Part shown: in pieces, positions 20,101 to 27,485 of the stretch
Numbering within the stretch: the stretch's first letter is position 1
Layout of the letters: each line of letters opens with the position of its first letter
DNA from: Candidatus Woesearchaeota archaeon
Lineage (GTDB): Archaea > Nanobdellota > Nanobdellia > Woesearchaeales > UBA10216
Direction: 5' to 3'
Length of the DNA stretch: 64,000 nt
Assembly: GCA_016192915.1 (NCBI GenBank)
Contig: JACPTF010000002.1
Span: 195,530-259,529 of the forward strand
Notes under the pieces: model-generated
What the model saw: only the letters and a program-made list of their open reading frames with translations
What the model was told of the DNA's origin: nothing
Databases searched by the model: none
Program-made: the position numbers and the translations under genes

Positions 20101-20640
20101 CAATACAATGAGCTTCTTGACAAGAAGGACAAGCTTGGCAAGGAGAAGGATGATGTCCTGAAGATGATGGCTGAGATTGAAGGCAGGAAGAAGGACCTTT
20201 TCATGAACACTTTTACTGCCCTTAACCAGAACTTTGCCCGCATATTTTCCGAGCTTTCAACCAAGGGCGAAGCCTACCTCATGCTTGAGAATCCAGAAAA
20301 TCCGTTTGAGGCCGGAGTCCGCATCCGGGTTAGGATTACTGGTGACAAGTTCCTTGACATCCGCAGCCTGTCCGGTGGCGAAAAAACAATGACAGCTCTC
20401 GCCCTTATCTTTTCAATCCAGGAGTACGAGCCAGCATCCTTCTACATCTTTGACGAAGTCGATGCTGCCCTTGACAAGCGCAACTCCGAGAAGCTTGCCA
20501 AGCTCATCAAAAAATACGGTGAGAAAGCTCAGTACATCATTATCAGCCATAACGACGCCCTAATGGCAGAAGGCGAAACCCTCTACGGAGTCTCAATGGA
20601 TGAACACGGTATGAGTAATGTTGTGAGTTTAAAGGTATAG
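17146..20640 (+). CDS. smc: Chromosome condensation ATPase SMC
   Basis: 1164 residues, usual SMC length. The head has Walker A GPNGSGKSN at 32-40 and QGDIIRFVEMSAEERRQVIEEIAGI. A coiled-coil arm leads to the hinge at about 515-665 (IRGIFGTVSQL to MVTLDGDLAELSGAMHGGF). The return arm leads to the C-terminal head with the ABC signature LSGGEKTMTALALIF and Walker B FYIFDEVDAALD. It organises and segregates the chromosome as a dimer. No ScpA/ScpB gene is beside it. Confident. Confidence 0.98.
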   Translation: MTRISKLVLHGFKSFAKRTELIFDGNFSVILGPNGSGKSNTCDAICFVLGRISSKELRTEKLSHLIYNGGKLKQPASKAEVSIFFDNGKKTFPYPDALVKVSRVIKPSGQSVYRINDKASTRQEILDLLALAKIDPDGHNIVLQGDIIRFVEMSAEERRQVIEEIAGISVYEDKKKKALSELEKVDQRLKEAEILLSERKTHLKELKHDRDQALKYKELNDKIRANRATFLHLQIRQREAKKSEAEKSIASSEKEISGLKADIEKLRLSVARRKEEISQLNEELEHRAEQEQVAIHKNIEQLRVTIGTNTSRISLSDGEISKIRDRREQLKSDLSETESRIAQLESSKSSIAEHVKKLASDKARIVAGIEKLRGSVSSSDLVRIESELGALDKETEERQQVIQSLVEQKQNLLRGKDKAEYRINTIEASIGKVKEIEKENRKEIDELQQRRNDFKKVVLELNQLLAKDSAVSARIGENRKRIFALNEEVAKARAKEAALQERALGSLAIKSILSQKSIRGIFGTVSQLGKVKAKYSLALETAAGPRVNSIIVESDAVASDCIKFLKSKKIGTATFLPLNKIKPAEDRSDARQLLSQEGVHGLALGLVSFDEKFRPAFSYVFGNTIVVDSIDVARKIGIGSARMVTLDGDLAELSGAMHGGFREARKESLAFADEEETQLAARLEHGLSQLTAATSDLEKEKADVEAAIASLREKKAALEGDIIKAERSLHLESSDMDVSKKQKQELNDELKTVTAKLKELEEKLLSETKKVAELKSKRMQVREQITSLRNPAFLAELNALEKKNQELADQIQKLENESKTNDVQIREVFSQEKSKLQQILKQLDKEETQFSAEKDKLIKDVEKLRKDLVETESKAVKFQTRHKELFAKRTMLTEEVQSDDEKIIRKEEQINGVEIKVNNTSVKKAELSGELSGLQQDFSQYSDVRLLEGVSEDQIKSEISRFERLVADMGNVNLRALEIYDDVEKQYNELLDKKDKLGKEKDDVLKMMAEIEGRKKDLFMNTFTALNQNFARIFSELSTKGEAYLMLENPENPFEAGVRIRVRITGDKFLDIRSLSGGEKTMTALALIFSIQEYEPASFYIFDEVDAALDKRNSEKLAKLIKKYGEKAQYIIISHNDALMAEGETLYGVSMDEHGMSNVVSLKV

Positions 20641-20654
20641 CTGATTTTTTGATT

Positions 20655-20675
20655 GACCTTTTTCTTAAAAAGGTC
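20655..20675. terminator. Hairpin terminator between smc and tRNA-Phe
   Basis: GACCTTTTT pairs with AAAAAGGTC across a 3-nt loop, a 9-bp perfect stem. It lies 15 nt after the smc stop and 3 nt beyond the tRNA 3' end, so it can end transcription from either side. Confidence 0.65.
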
Positions 20676-20677
20676 AG

Positions 20678-20751
20678 TGGGAACGGCCGGATTTGAACCG
20701 GCGACTCCACCGGCTTCAGCGGTGTGCTCTCCCAGGCTGAGCTACGTTCCC
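20678..20751 (-). tRNA. tRNA-Phe (GAA)
   Basis: Cloverleaf on the minus strand: acceptor GGGAACG/CGTTCCC, D stem GCTC/GAGC, anticodon stem CACCG/CGGTG with loop CTGAAGC (anticodon GAA), T arm GCCGG-TTCAAAT-CCGGC, discriminator A. No CCA is encoded (next bases are CT). No intron. Confidence 0.97.
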
Positions 20752-20775
20752 GATTGGAGACTGTGGCGACTCAGG

Positions 20776-21960
20776 CTATTTATAAAGTTTATTTGCAGAT
20801 GGAATTAAGGTAAAGGCAAAAATCCCGCCAACAACCGCAAGCAGTCCGCCTCCTATGAGCACAGGGGTAACAGAGAAAAGGTCTATTATTTTGCCAGAAA
20901 TTAGGGCTATGGCGGTATATCCTAAGCCGAAAACCATGCCATTGACTGACAGCACTGTTGCCCGCCTATCGGAAGGGGTAATTTTGTTGATTGCGGCAGG
21001 CACAGCCACTCTTGCCAGGCCATAGGCGATTGCAGGAAAGGCAAGCAGAAGAAGTGCAAAAGCCGATTGTACGTAAGCAAGAAACACAAGTGAAAGTCCT
21101 CCCATAATCGCAGAAAGTGTAAGAGCTTTCGAGACTGTAAGCTTGGCAAGTACGCGTGATGCGGTAAGGCCGCCAACTCCGTCAAGCGCAAGAAGTAGTG
21201 CGTATAGAATTCCCAAGGAGGCAAGCGAAAAGCCAAAACTTATGGCAAGTGGCTGGACAAGGACTTGATAAGCCAATACAAGCGGTGACAAGAAAGCGCC
21301 ATAAATCATTGCGGACAGGATTTGCTTGGATGAAAGCATAAAGTGAAAAATATCTGAAACAAACTTAATGTGCCCTCCTTTAACTATTGGCTTCTCGCGT
21401 TCAGGTTCGCGGAAGGAAATGGCAAAGAAGAGGCTTATTGCAAAGGCTGCGATTGTAAGAATAATGGGAAATTGGAAGCCGCTTTTCGCAGCTATTCCGC
21501 CACCAATCGAAGCCAAGGCAGCGCTCCCCAGAAAAACGAACCTCGAGCGTCCCCATACGCTGGCAAATCTTTCTTTTTTGCCAAGGGATAGAAGAGAATC
21601 GTAAACAAAAGCCGAGTCAGCTCCAGACGAAAGCGCCATTCCAAGGCCTACAAGAGACATAGCCGCAATGAAAACCTGAAAGTTACTTCCGACTAGTAGG
21701 AGTGCTCCTCCAGCAACAAGGCAGAGAGAGCTTAAGACAATGCAAAACTTCCGTCCTTTTACATCAGCCAAATAGCCTGTCGGGATTTCAAACAACAGTG
21801 GGATTAAAACAATTAGGCTGTCTAGGAAGAGCACTTGCATATATGAAAAGCCCTTCCCAAGGAAGAAAAGCACATATACTGGGAAAAAGAAAATAAGCCC
21901 ACTAAAAAAAGCGTAAATGTAGAATTTTGGGATGTTGTAACGGGTTTCATTGAAAAGCAT
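20776..21960 (-). CDS. Major facilitator superfamily transporter
   Basis: 394 residues with about twelve hydrophobic segments. The loop after TM2 carries the MFS motif A form GYLADVKGRKFCIV. The substrate cannot be told; drug or sugar efflux types look similar. A TATA-like GGTTTATAATC (21983-21993 on the minus strand) is about 27 nt before the ATG at 21960, so the mRNA is probably leaderless. The gene stands alone downstream of the SSB-like gene. Confidence 0.88.
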   Translation of the reverse strand: MLFNETRYNIPKFYIYAFFSGLIFFFPVYVLFFLGKGFSYMQVLFLDSLIVLIPLLFEIPTGYLADVKGRKFCIVLSSLCLVAGGALLLVGSNFQVFIAAMSLVGLGMALSSGADSAFVYDSLLSLGKKERFASVWGRSRFVFLGSAALASIGGGIAAKSGFQFPIILTIAAFAISLFFAISFREPEREKPIVKGGHIKFVSDIFHFMLSSKQILSAMIYGAFLSPLVLAYQVLVQPLAISFGFSLASLGILYALLLALDGVGGLTASRVLAKLTVSKALTLSAIMGGLSLVFLAYVQSAFALLLLAFPAIAYGLARVAVPAAINKITPSDRRATVLSVNGMVFGLGYTAIALISGKIIDLFSVTPVLIGGGLLAVVGGIFAFTLIPSANKLYK

Positions 21961-22016
21961 ATGGAATCCTGTGATTTGAATGATTATAAACCTTTTGCAG
22001 TCAACTATTTTAAGTA

Positions 22017-22406
22017 TCAGTCTTCTATGTCTTCTTCATCAACTGCGGAAGTTTCAGGCGTTTCCTGCTGTTTTGCTTCGGCTGTTGGTTCTGCATCAAC
22101 TTTTGCTGGTTTTTCAGCTTTTTTTACAACCTCTATGCTGCCTTTCATCCCGGTTGTTAGCTGCATCTCGCCCTGGTACTCCTTCACGTAGCCGTTGACA
22201 ACCTTTACTGTGTCGCCTTTGCCAATCTGGTCTATCTGCTCGTTCCATAGGGAAAGCTCTATCTCCCCTGTCTCATCCCTGAGCCTTGCCGTTGCCACCC
22301 TGCCGCTCTTGCCGAACTTGTTGAACTCCCGAACTTCGCCAATCTCAGCCACTTCGGCAACCAGCTCAACATTGCCCATCCTTGGAGTTAGTTCCTTGAT
22401 GTTCAT
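22017..22406 (-). CDS. OB-fold single-stranded DNA-binding protein with acidic tail
   Basis: 129 residues. One OB fold (about 5-95) in the style of archaeal SSB/RPA: ELVAEVAEIGEVREF, GRVATARLRDETGEIELSLW, and IGKGDTVKVVNGYVKEYQGEMQLTTG. A disordered Lys/Ala/Glu linker ends in the acidic DEEDIED, like the protein-docking tail of bacterial and crenarchaeal SSBs. A TATA-like element at 22425-22438 predicts a leaderless start. It would protect ssDNA and recruit partners in replication and repair. Confidence 0.88.
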   Translation of the reverse strand: MNIKELTPRMGNVELVAEVAEIGEVREFNKFGKSGRVATARLRDETGEIELSLWNEQIDQIGKGDTVKVVNGYVKEYQGEMQLTTGMKGSIEVVKKAEKPAKVDAEPTAEAKQQETPETSAVDEEDIED

Positions 22407-22454
22407 ATTTGCCTTAGAAGTCGCCTATTTTATTTAAAACTACCGTAAAAATGG

Positions 22455-22538
22455 TGCGGGGGGAGGGATTCGAACCCGCGCAGGCACTAAGCCAGCAGAT
22501 TTTGAGTCTGCCCCGATTGGCCACTCCGGCACCCCCGC
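22455..22538 (-). tRNA. tRNA-Leu (CAA)
   Basis: Class II tRNA on the minus strand: acceptor GCGGGGG/CCCCCGC, anticodon stem GCAGA/TCTGC with loop CTCAAAA (anticodon CAA), a long variable arm, T arm GCGGG-TTCGAAT-CCCTC(C) and discriminator A. CCA is encoded just after (22452-22454), unlike tRNA-Phe in this window. A TATA-like element at 22548-22557 precedes it. Confidence 0.95.
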
Positions 22539-22613
22539 GATACGGGCATTATATCAACTGTATCGTTGTTGGCAGTTGCTGTAGCTTATTTAAATTTAAC
22601 TTAGAGAATGTAG

Positions 22614-23024
22614 TTAAAGTGACTGCAGCTTTTTTTCAATGTCCTGAAGCTCCCTTTCAAACTTGTCAACGTGGTGTTCTATTGGCGCCCGTTGTGCTGC
22701 TGCCTGTGCGGGCTTTTGCTTGCTCTCTCTGGATGCTGGTTTTGCCGCCTTTGCTGCTGGCCTTTTTTCTTCAGCAGGAAGCTGTGCTAAATCTGTGTGA
22801 GGCATAAGCCGCTTTGCCTCGTTCACCAGTTCGGTTATCTCTCCGATTCTTGTCCTGACGGTTTCAACCGCTCTTTGTTTTGCAGCCCTCAGCTCTTTCA
22901 GGCTGTTGTCGCTTTTCAGGACATGCACAAGGGATTTTGATGCCTCCAGGATGTCCCTTCTTACGCTCACAGGGTCTTCTATGTTAACATAGACAATATC
23001 ATCTTCCTTTTTTGGTGTTTTCAT
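22614..23024 (-). CDS. Small coiled-coil protein of unknown function
   Basis: 136 residues, last of a three-gene minus-strand cluster. An N-terminal helical half (SVRRDILEASKSLVHVL to ITELVNEAKRL), a Lys/Ala/Pro-rich linker (about 88-115) and a short C-terminal helix (VDKFERELQDIEKKLQSL). No enzyme motif. It lies 17 nt after the next small coiled-coil gene, so the products probably work together. Confidence 0.75.
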   Translation of the reverse strand: MKTPKKEDDIVYVNIEDPVSVRRDILEASKSLVHVLKSDNSLKELRAAKQRAVETVRTRIGEITELVNEAKRLMPHTDLAQLPAEEKRPAAKAAKPASRESKQKPAQAAAQRAPIEHHVDKFERELQDIEKKLQSL

Positions 23025-23041
23025 TTTTTATGCAGAACCGC

Positions 23042-23257
23042 CTATTTCTCTGTGATTGCCCTGCTTAACTCTTCCAGCTTCTGCTCGGTTGACTTGAGTT
23101 CAGTCTGCCAGTTCTCAAGCTCGGCGTCCTCCTGGCTTTTCAGGTCCTTCGCCTTCTTGAGGGCCTGTTTCGCGTCTTCAAGCTTTGACATTATTTGTCT
23201 GATAACTTCGGATAGCTCCTTGTACCTGTCTATCCTGATGAAGACGGATGATTTCAT
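23042..23257 (-). CDS. 71-residue coiled-coil protein
   Basis: After a short beta-like start (KSSVFIRIDRY) the whole chain is one amphipathic helix pair rich in Lys and Glu. No known family could be named. It is the middle gene of the cluster 22614-23953, 33 nt after the first gene, which suggests a structural complex of three helical proteins. Confidence 0.75.
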   Translation of the reverse strand: MKSSVFIRIDRYKELSEVIRQIMSKLEDAKQALKKAKDLKSQEDAELENWQTELKSTEQKLEELSRAITEK

Positions 23258-23290
23258 TACTGTTTCACCTTCCTTGTTTTGTGCTTAGTA

Positions 23291-23953
23291 CTATTCAAAC
23301 AGCGTTTTATCAATGTGCATGAGCTTGCGCTGCATTTCCTCAACAGATGAGTTTATGTTATCGTACTGCACGGTTTCCTCTTTTCTGATTTCTGTGAGCC
23401 TGTGGTGCTTTTTCTGTGTTTTGCTTATGATGTCAAGGTTGTTCCTTGCCATCCTGAAATCTTCTGCTTTTAAGAAGAATTCGTTGTTATGTGTTATAAG
23501 CTTTCCGCCAATGCCTGTTTTTTGTTCTGGCATAAATGGTATTGCAAGAGGAACTTCCGCAGGCGTTCTTTTCCATGAAGTTTCTTTTTCCATGGGTTCT
23601 TCTGTTTCAGCGGATGGCAGCTTCGGACGTTCGGGAAGCTTTATTTCGGCTCGCTTTGGCGTCTGGGGCCAGTTTGGGAATAATGATTCCTCCTCTTTCA
23701 GCATCTCTCCCTTTTTTTTGGTCATATCCTCGTCAATTTCTTTCGGGAAGTCGAACTCGCCAAGCCCTTTCAGCTGTGGAAGCTCGATTTCGGGCAGCCC
23801 TGATGCTTCAGGCGCCTCTGGAAGGTTTGGAAGTTCAGAATAAAGCTCCTGCTCGTTCGGCAGCTGGGGGAAACCTTGCATGTTCTGGTCCGCAGGCATA
23901 GAAATATCAGGCATTTTCCCTTTCTTTGGCTTTAGAAAATCCAAAATCCCCAC
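23291..23953 (-). CDS. Proline-rich protein with C-terminal coiled coil, head of a three-gene cluster
   Basis: 220 residues, GTG start with GGAGGGG before it. The N-terminus GILDFLKPKKGK is followed by a low-complexity Pro/Glu/Leu region (about 20-130), a short folded part around FMPEQKTGIGGKLITHNNEFFLKAEDF, and a C-terminal coiled coil. A TATA-like element at 24009-24017 gives a leader of about 30 nt. Function unknown; probably soluble and cytoplasmic, perhaps a scaffold with the two downstream products. Confidence 0.75.
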   Translation of the reverse strand: MGILDFLKPKKGKMPDISMPADQNMQGFPQLPNEQELYSELPNLPEAPEASGLPEIELPQLKGLGEFDFPKEIDEDMTKKKGEMLKEEESLFPNWPQTPKRAEIKLPERPKLPSAETEEPMEKETSWKRTPAEVPLAIPFMPEQKTGIGGKLITHNNEFFLKAEDFRMARNNLDIISKTQKKHHRLTEIRKEETVQYDNINSSVEEMQRKLMHIDKTLFE

Positions 23954-24046
23954 TTTTCCCCTCCTTGCCCACTTTCCTTACTTCTTGCTGGTAATGAAGG
24001 GACACCTATTAAAGCTTTTTTGAGTATCAGAAAATAGTGACGAAAT

Positions 24047-24058
24047 ACTTTATAAATA
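24047..24058 (+). promoter_or_regulatory. TATA box of the unknown gene at 24079
   Basis: ACTTTATAAATA is centred about 27 nt before the ATG at 24079 with no ribosome site, so a leaderless mRNA is expected. Confidence 0.6.
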
Positions 24059-24078
24059 CGTGATCTTCCTTGCATATT

Positions 24079-24888
24079 ATGGCAGTTGCAGACGCGTCGT
24101 TAGAAACCGGCGAAAAATTGTTCTCAGAGGTGGTTAAGCTTTTTGGCCATGCCTACACTAAGGAGTTTCACGTTCTTCATTCGCATAACCCTAAAAATGT
24201 GAGGTGGATGGTTGACGGCACTGTCAAGCTTACTCGTGGGGATGGGGTTTATAATCCCTTTGGGGGTGTAGAACATAAGAGCGGCACTCAATTTATTGCC
24301 TTCACCCCAGATTGGAAAATGCGCGAAGAATTAGTTAAGGCGCGCTCTTCAATTGACGACTTTGTCCAGTCTGGGATTGAAAGCTTAGGGCAACCGCCTG
24401 TTAGGGGGTATCCGGCACATCAGTCTCCTTACTTATTCCGGGTAGAAGTGACTTATATTCTGCCAAAGCCTGGGCATTTTTTTCTACGTGCAGGGTACGC
24501 CACGTGGGCGCCGATACCTCCGTACACTCGGGTGGAAGAGACTAGATATGATGTTTTTAAAGAGATTAAAATAGATTCGGCTAATACTCTTGTAGAGTGG
24601 CCGGATGACCCTCATGTTGCAATCTCTATCGTCCCCCCAATAAATAACGGTAAGGGTGAACTGCTTGCTGTAGGCGTGAATGCGCTATTGCGGGTTAGCC
24701 CATCTGTACTGGCAAAGGAGTTGTCTGGCATAAGCAGGATTATTTTTGAGCCGGAAGCGTCGGACTCGCTTCCGAATGCTATTGGTGCTTATATCCAAGA
24801 ATACCTTGTTCCAACTCTAAACAATTTGCCAAGCCTGGTGAAGAGCCAGTTCACTCATACTCAATTGTCGCAGGGGGCTTCTGCGTGA
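24079..24888 (+). CDS. Unknown protein, convergent with guaA
   Basis: 269 residues, unrecognised. No signal peptide or membrane span. A beta-rich middle (YLFRVEVTYILPKPGHFFLRAGYATW) and a predicted helical end are the main visible features. An in-frame TTG at 24070 is a poorer start than the ATG at 24079 given the TATA spacing. Its 3' end overlaps the guaA 3' end by 38 nt on the opposite strand. Its composition resembles the unknown gene at 8405-9331, but no clear homology could be read. Confidence 0.7.
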   Translation: MAVADASLETGEKLFSEVVKLFGHAYTKEFHVLHSHNPKNVRWMVDGTVKLTRGDGVYNPFGGVEHKSGTQFIAFTPDWKMREELVKARSSIDDFVQSGIESLGQPPVRGYPAHQSPYLFRVEVTYILPKPGHFFLRAGYATWAPIPPYTRVEETRYDVFKEIKIDSANTLVEWPDDPHVAISIVPPINNGKGELLAVGVNALLRVSPSVLAKELSGISRIIFEPEASDSLPNAIGAYIQEYLVPTLNNLPSLVKSQFTHTQLSQGASA

Positions 24889-26380
24889 TGTCGTAAAGAA
24901 CCCTGGTCACTCCTCTCACGTTTTTCACTATCCTGCTGGCAGCCCTCTCAAGAACATCATTTGGAATCTTTGCCCAGTCTGCAGTCATGCCGTCTACAGA
25001 AGTCACAGCCCGCAATGCTATGATGTAGCCATAGCTTCTTGAATCACCCATGACTCCAACCGCTTTTACCGGCAGCAGCGCAGCAAATGCCTGCCATACC
25101 TTGTCGTATTGCCCGGACTTCCTGAGCTCTTCTGTGAATATGAGGTCTGCTTCCTGGACTATCCCTATCCTTTCAGCTGTTATCTCACCAACTATCCTCA
25201 CAGCCAAGCCAGGCCCAGGGAACGGGTGCCGCATCAGTGCCTCGCGAGGCAGCCCTATCATCATTCCCAATTCCCTGACCTCGTCCTTGTAGAGGTCTTT
25301 GAGCGGCTCCACAAGCTTTAGCTTCATCTTTTCAGGAAGCCCTCCGACATTGTGGTGCGTTTTTATCACTGCAGCAGCTTTGGATGCCTTTGCAGATTCA
25401 ATCCTGTCAGGGTAAATTGTTCCCTGGCCAAGGAATTTTATGTTGCCGTGCTTGGCTTTCAGCTCTTTTACTTTTGCTTCAAACACTTCTATGAATGTCC
25501 TGCCTATTATTCTCCTTTTTTCTTCAGGGTCTGTGACCCCTTTCAGCCTTTTGTAGAATATCTGCGATGCATCAGCGTAGTAGTAATGCCTGAATCCAAG
25601 CTTTTCGTACAGCTTCTTTACGTATTCTGCCTCTCCTTTCCTGATTATGCCGTGGTCAACAAAGACGCAGTAGATGTTTGGTGTCGCTTTCTTTATGAGT
25701 GCAGATGCAACGAGGCTGTCAACCCCGCCGCTAACGCCCATGATGACTGCGCCGTCGCCAACCTTTGCCTTTATTTCAGCAACAAGCTTCCTGTCAATGC
25801 CTTTTATCGTGTAGTTTCGCCTGCAGCCGCAGATGTTAAGGAAATTCTCCAGCATCTTCATCCCGTGGACTGTGTGCTGGACTTCAGGATGGAACTGCAG
25901 CCCGTAAATCCTTCTTGCATCATTAGCATATGAAGCTATTTTGCATCCTTGCGTTTTTCCAGCAACTATAAATCCTTGTGGCAGCGTAACTACAGAGTCG
26001 CCATGGCTCATCCACACCTGCTCTTTCTTGCCAAGCGACTGCAGCAGCCGCGTTTTTCCTGCGGTTACCAATATCTCTTTTCCGTATTCCTTGCTGCTCG
26101 GCACGACCTTCCCGCCAAGAACATGGGCAAGGAGCTGGTGTCCGTAGCAAACGCCGAGAACAGGAACTCCCAGATTTAAAATTCCCTTATCAATTGTTGG
26201 CGCGTTGTTCTCGTAAACGCTCCTTGGCCCTCCGGAGAGAATTATTCCTTCAACTTTCCTGTTCTTCAGCTCAGCAGCTTTCGTAGTGTTTTGAAATATC
26301 TCGGCATATACTCCAAGGGAGCGTATTCGCCTTGCTATTAAATGCGCGAATTGTGAACCATAATCTACTACGGCAATCAT
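24851..26380 (-). CDS. guaA: GMP synthase, fused glutaminase and synthetase
   Basis: 509 residues. It converts XMP to GMP using glutamine and ATP. The N-terminal class I glutaminase has nucleophile Cys78 in GVCYGHQ with His164 and Glu166 in FHPEVQHT. The synthetase has the PP-loop SGGVDS at 217-222, and the dimerisation domain ends in TRVLYDITQKPPATIEYE. Many archaea split these domains into two genes; here they are fused as in bacteria. The ATG at 26380 overlaps the stop of the LAGLIDADG gene (ATGA), so guaA translation is coupled to that odd upstream gene. Confidence 0.97.
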   Translation of the reverse strand: MIAVVDYGSQFAHLIARRIRSLGVYAEIFQNTTKAAELKNRKVEGIILSGGPRSVYENNAPTIDKGILNLGVPVLGVCYGHQLLAHVLGGKVVPSSKEYGKEILVTAGKTRLLQSLGKKEQVWMSHGDSVVTLPQGFIVAGKTQGCKIASYANDARRIYGLQFHPEVQHTVHGMKMLENFLNICGCRRNYTIKGIDRKLVAEIKAKVGDGAVIMGVSGGVDSLVASALIKKATPNIYCVFVDHGIIRKGEAEYVKKLYEKLGFRHYYYADASQIFYKRLKGVTDPEEKRRIIGRTFIEVFEAKVKELKAKHGNIKFLGQGTIYPDRIESAKASKAAAVIKTHHNVGGLPEKMKLKLVEPLKDLYKDEVRELGMMIGLPREALMRHPFPGPGLAVRIVGEITAERIGIVQEADLIFTEELRKSGQYDKVWQAFAALLPVKAVGVMGDSRSYGYIIALRAVTSVDGMTADWAKIPNDVLERAASRIVKNVRGVTRVLYDITQKPPATIEYE

Positions 26381-27270
26381 TTGATAATCTCCGTAACTCT
26401 TTGTCTTAGTAATCTTCTAACATCATAGGTTGATACGATATTATTTCTTCCTTCCTTTTTGACTCGAATAAGAGCGTCTAATAATTTGTTCTTTTCAATA
26501 CCCTCATAATAATCGCTATCTCCACAAATAAAAGTGTTTGGAACAAATCCTCCAAGTTGGTAGAATTTCTCCATAGCTTCGTAATCACCGCATTTGATTC
26601 TATCAGTTAACATTCTGAAGTTTAGTTCTAATATGTCGGCAACTTTTTTCCATTGTGATCTAAGTTCAATAGGTTTGCAGCCAAATTGAAGTGAGCCTCT
26701 TATCCTATTGTAAGTTTTATTGCCCAGATACACATCTCTTGAAACCCAGAATGTAACGAAACCATCACAAGACATTGCTATTCTAAAACATTCTAAGAGG
26801 ATTCGTTTATCGAGATTCATAAGTCTGGCTACATTCTTTTTGCCGTTTAAATAAGCGTAATTAAGAAGCTCTTTTATCATTGGGACATGCCATGAAGCAA
26901 CAAACCTTGTTCTGGTCATTTCTCCATGCTGAACATTGCTCGGAATTTCATTAAAAGTGATGTAGATTAAATCGTTAAAAGCATCAATAAGTTCTAAGTT
27001 CTTATTGGCAAAACCTAATTCAAAAACATCCAGTTCCTTTTTGTGTCTAATGCTTATATACCCGTCAGTTACCAAAAATGAAGCTATTAGAGGAATAGTG
27101 AAATCCTTTAAACTTTCGTCATTATGCCTAGGCAACACCTTTTTCTGTAAATATTTGATGTAAGAACTTTTAACTTTATAATTCTGCTTTTTCGGTAAGT
27201 AATACCTCCTGTATTTTGTTGTGATTACTGATAAAGCTCTACTACTTAAACCATTCAAAATCTGATTCAT
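26377..27270 (-). CDS. LAGLIDADG-family protein (homing endonuclease-like) coupled to guaA
   Basis: 297 residues. Two LAGLIDADG-like helices are visible: LIASFLVTDGYISI (about residue 65) and CFRIAMSCDGFVTFW (about 165). Each ends in an acidic residue that could bind metal, with the usual beta segments after. Base composition is clearly more AT-rich than in the flanking genes, a sign of transfer. It is free-standing: guaA is not interrupted. Its last codon overlaps the guaA start. It may be a mobile endonuclease or a domesticated DNA- or RNA-binding protein; which one is not decided by sequence. Confidence 0.75.
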   Translation of the reverse strand: MNQILNGLSSRALSVITTKYRRYYLPKKQNYKVKSSYIKYLQKKVLPRHNDESLKDFTIPLIASFLVTDGYISIRHKKELDVFELGFANKNLELIDAFNDLIYITFNEIPSNVQHGEMTRTRFVASWHVPMIKELLNYAYLNGKKNVARLMNLDKRILLECFRIAMSCDGFVTFWVSRDVYLGNKTYNRIRGSLQFGCKPIELRSQWKKVADILELNFRMLTDRIKCGDYEAMEKFYQLGGFVPNTFICGDSDYYEGIEKNKLLDALIRVKKEGRNNIVSTYDVRRLLRQRVTEIIK

Positions 27271-27302
27271 TTTGCTTACCTCTGAAACATCAATCTAGCG
27301 TT

Positions 27303-27437
27303 GAGGTTTCTTCCTGTTAAAAGAAGAAACCTCCGCAGTTGGCGAGGAGGACGCTGAGCGGAGCTGCCTAATTGCTTTTAGGCTGCAAAGCCGACCTCGC
27401 CAGCGGGCGAGGTGAAAGCATAATTTAGCAGCTCTGC
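27303..27437 (-). ncRNA. Candidate structured leader RNA upstream of the LAGLIDADG-guaA operon
   Basis: Several perfect helices lie in 135 nt. GCGGAGCTGC (27358-27367) pairs with GCAGCTCTGC (27428-27437, one G-U). It encloses ACCTCGCC/GGCGAGGT (27394-27401 with 27406-27413) and CCTAA/TTAGG (27367-27371 with 27378-27382). A third hairpin, GAGGTTTCTTC/GAAGAAACCTC (27303-27313 with 27323-27333), lies nearest the gene. A second GGCGAGG at 27341-27347 could replace one arm of the GC-rich hairpin, allowing two exclusive folds. No known riboswitch consensus was recognised. A 30-codon ORF (27378-27470) crosses it. Confidence 0.5.
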
Positions 27438-27485
27438 GGTCCCCCGAGCCTTAATCAAGACAGCTACCATTTTTTCATTTCTTTA

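Noticed and set aside
27378-27470. 30-codon ORF (MVAVLIKARGTAELLN...) in the leader before the LAGLIDADG gene
   Set aside because: No ribosome site and full overlap with the helices; kept only as an alternative reading of the structured region.
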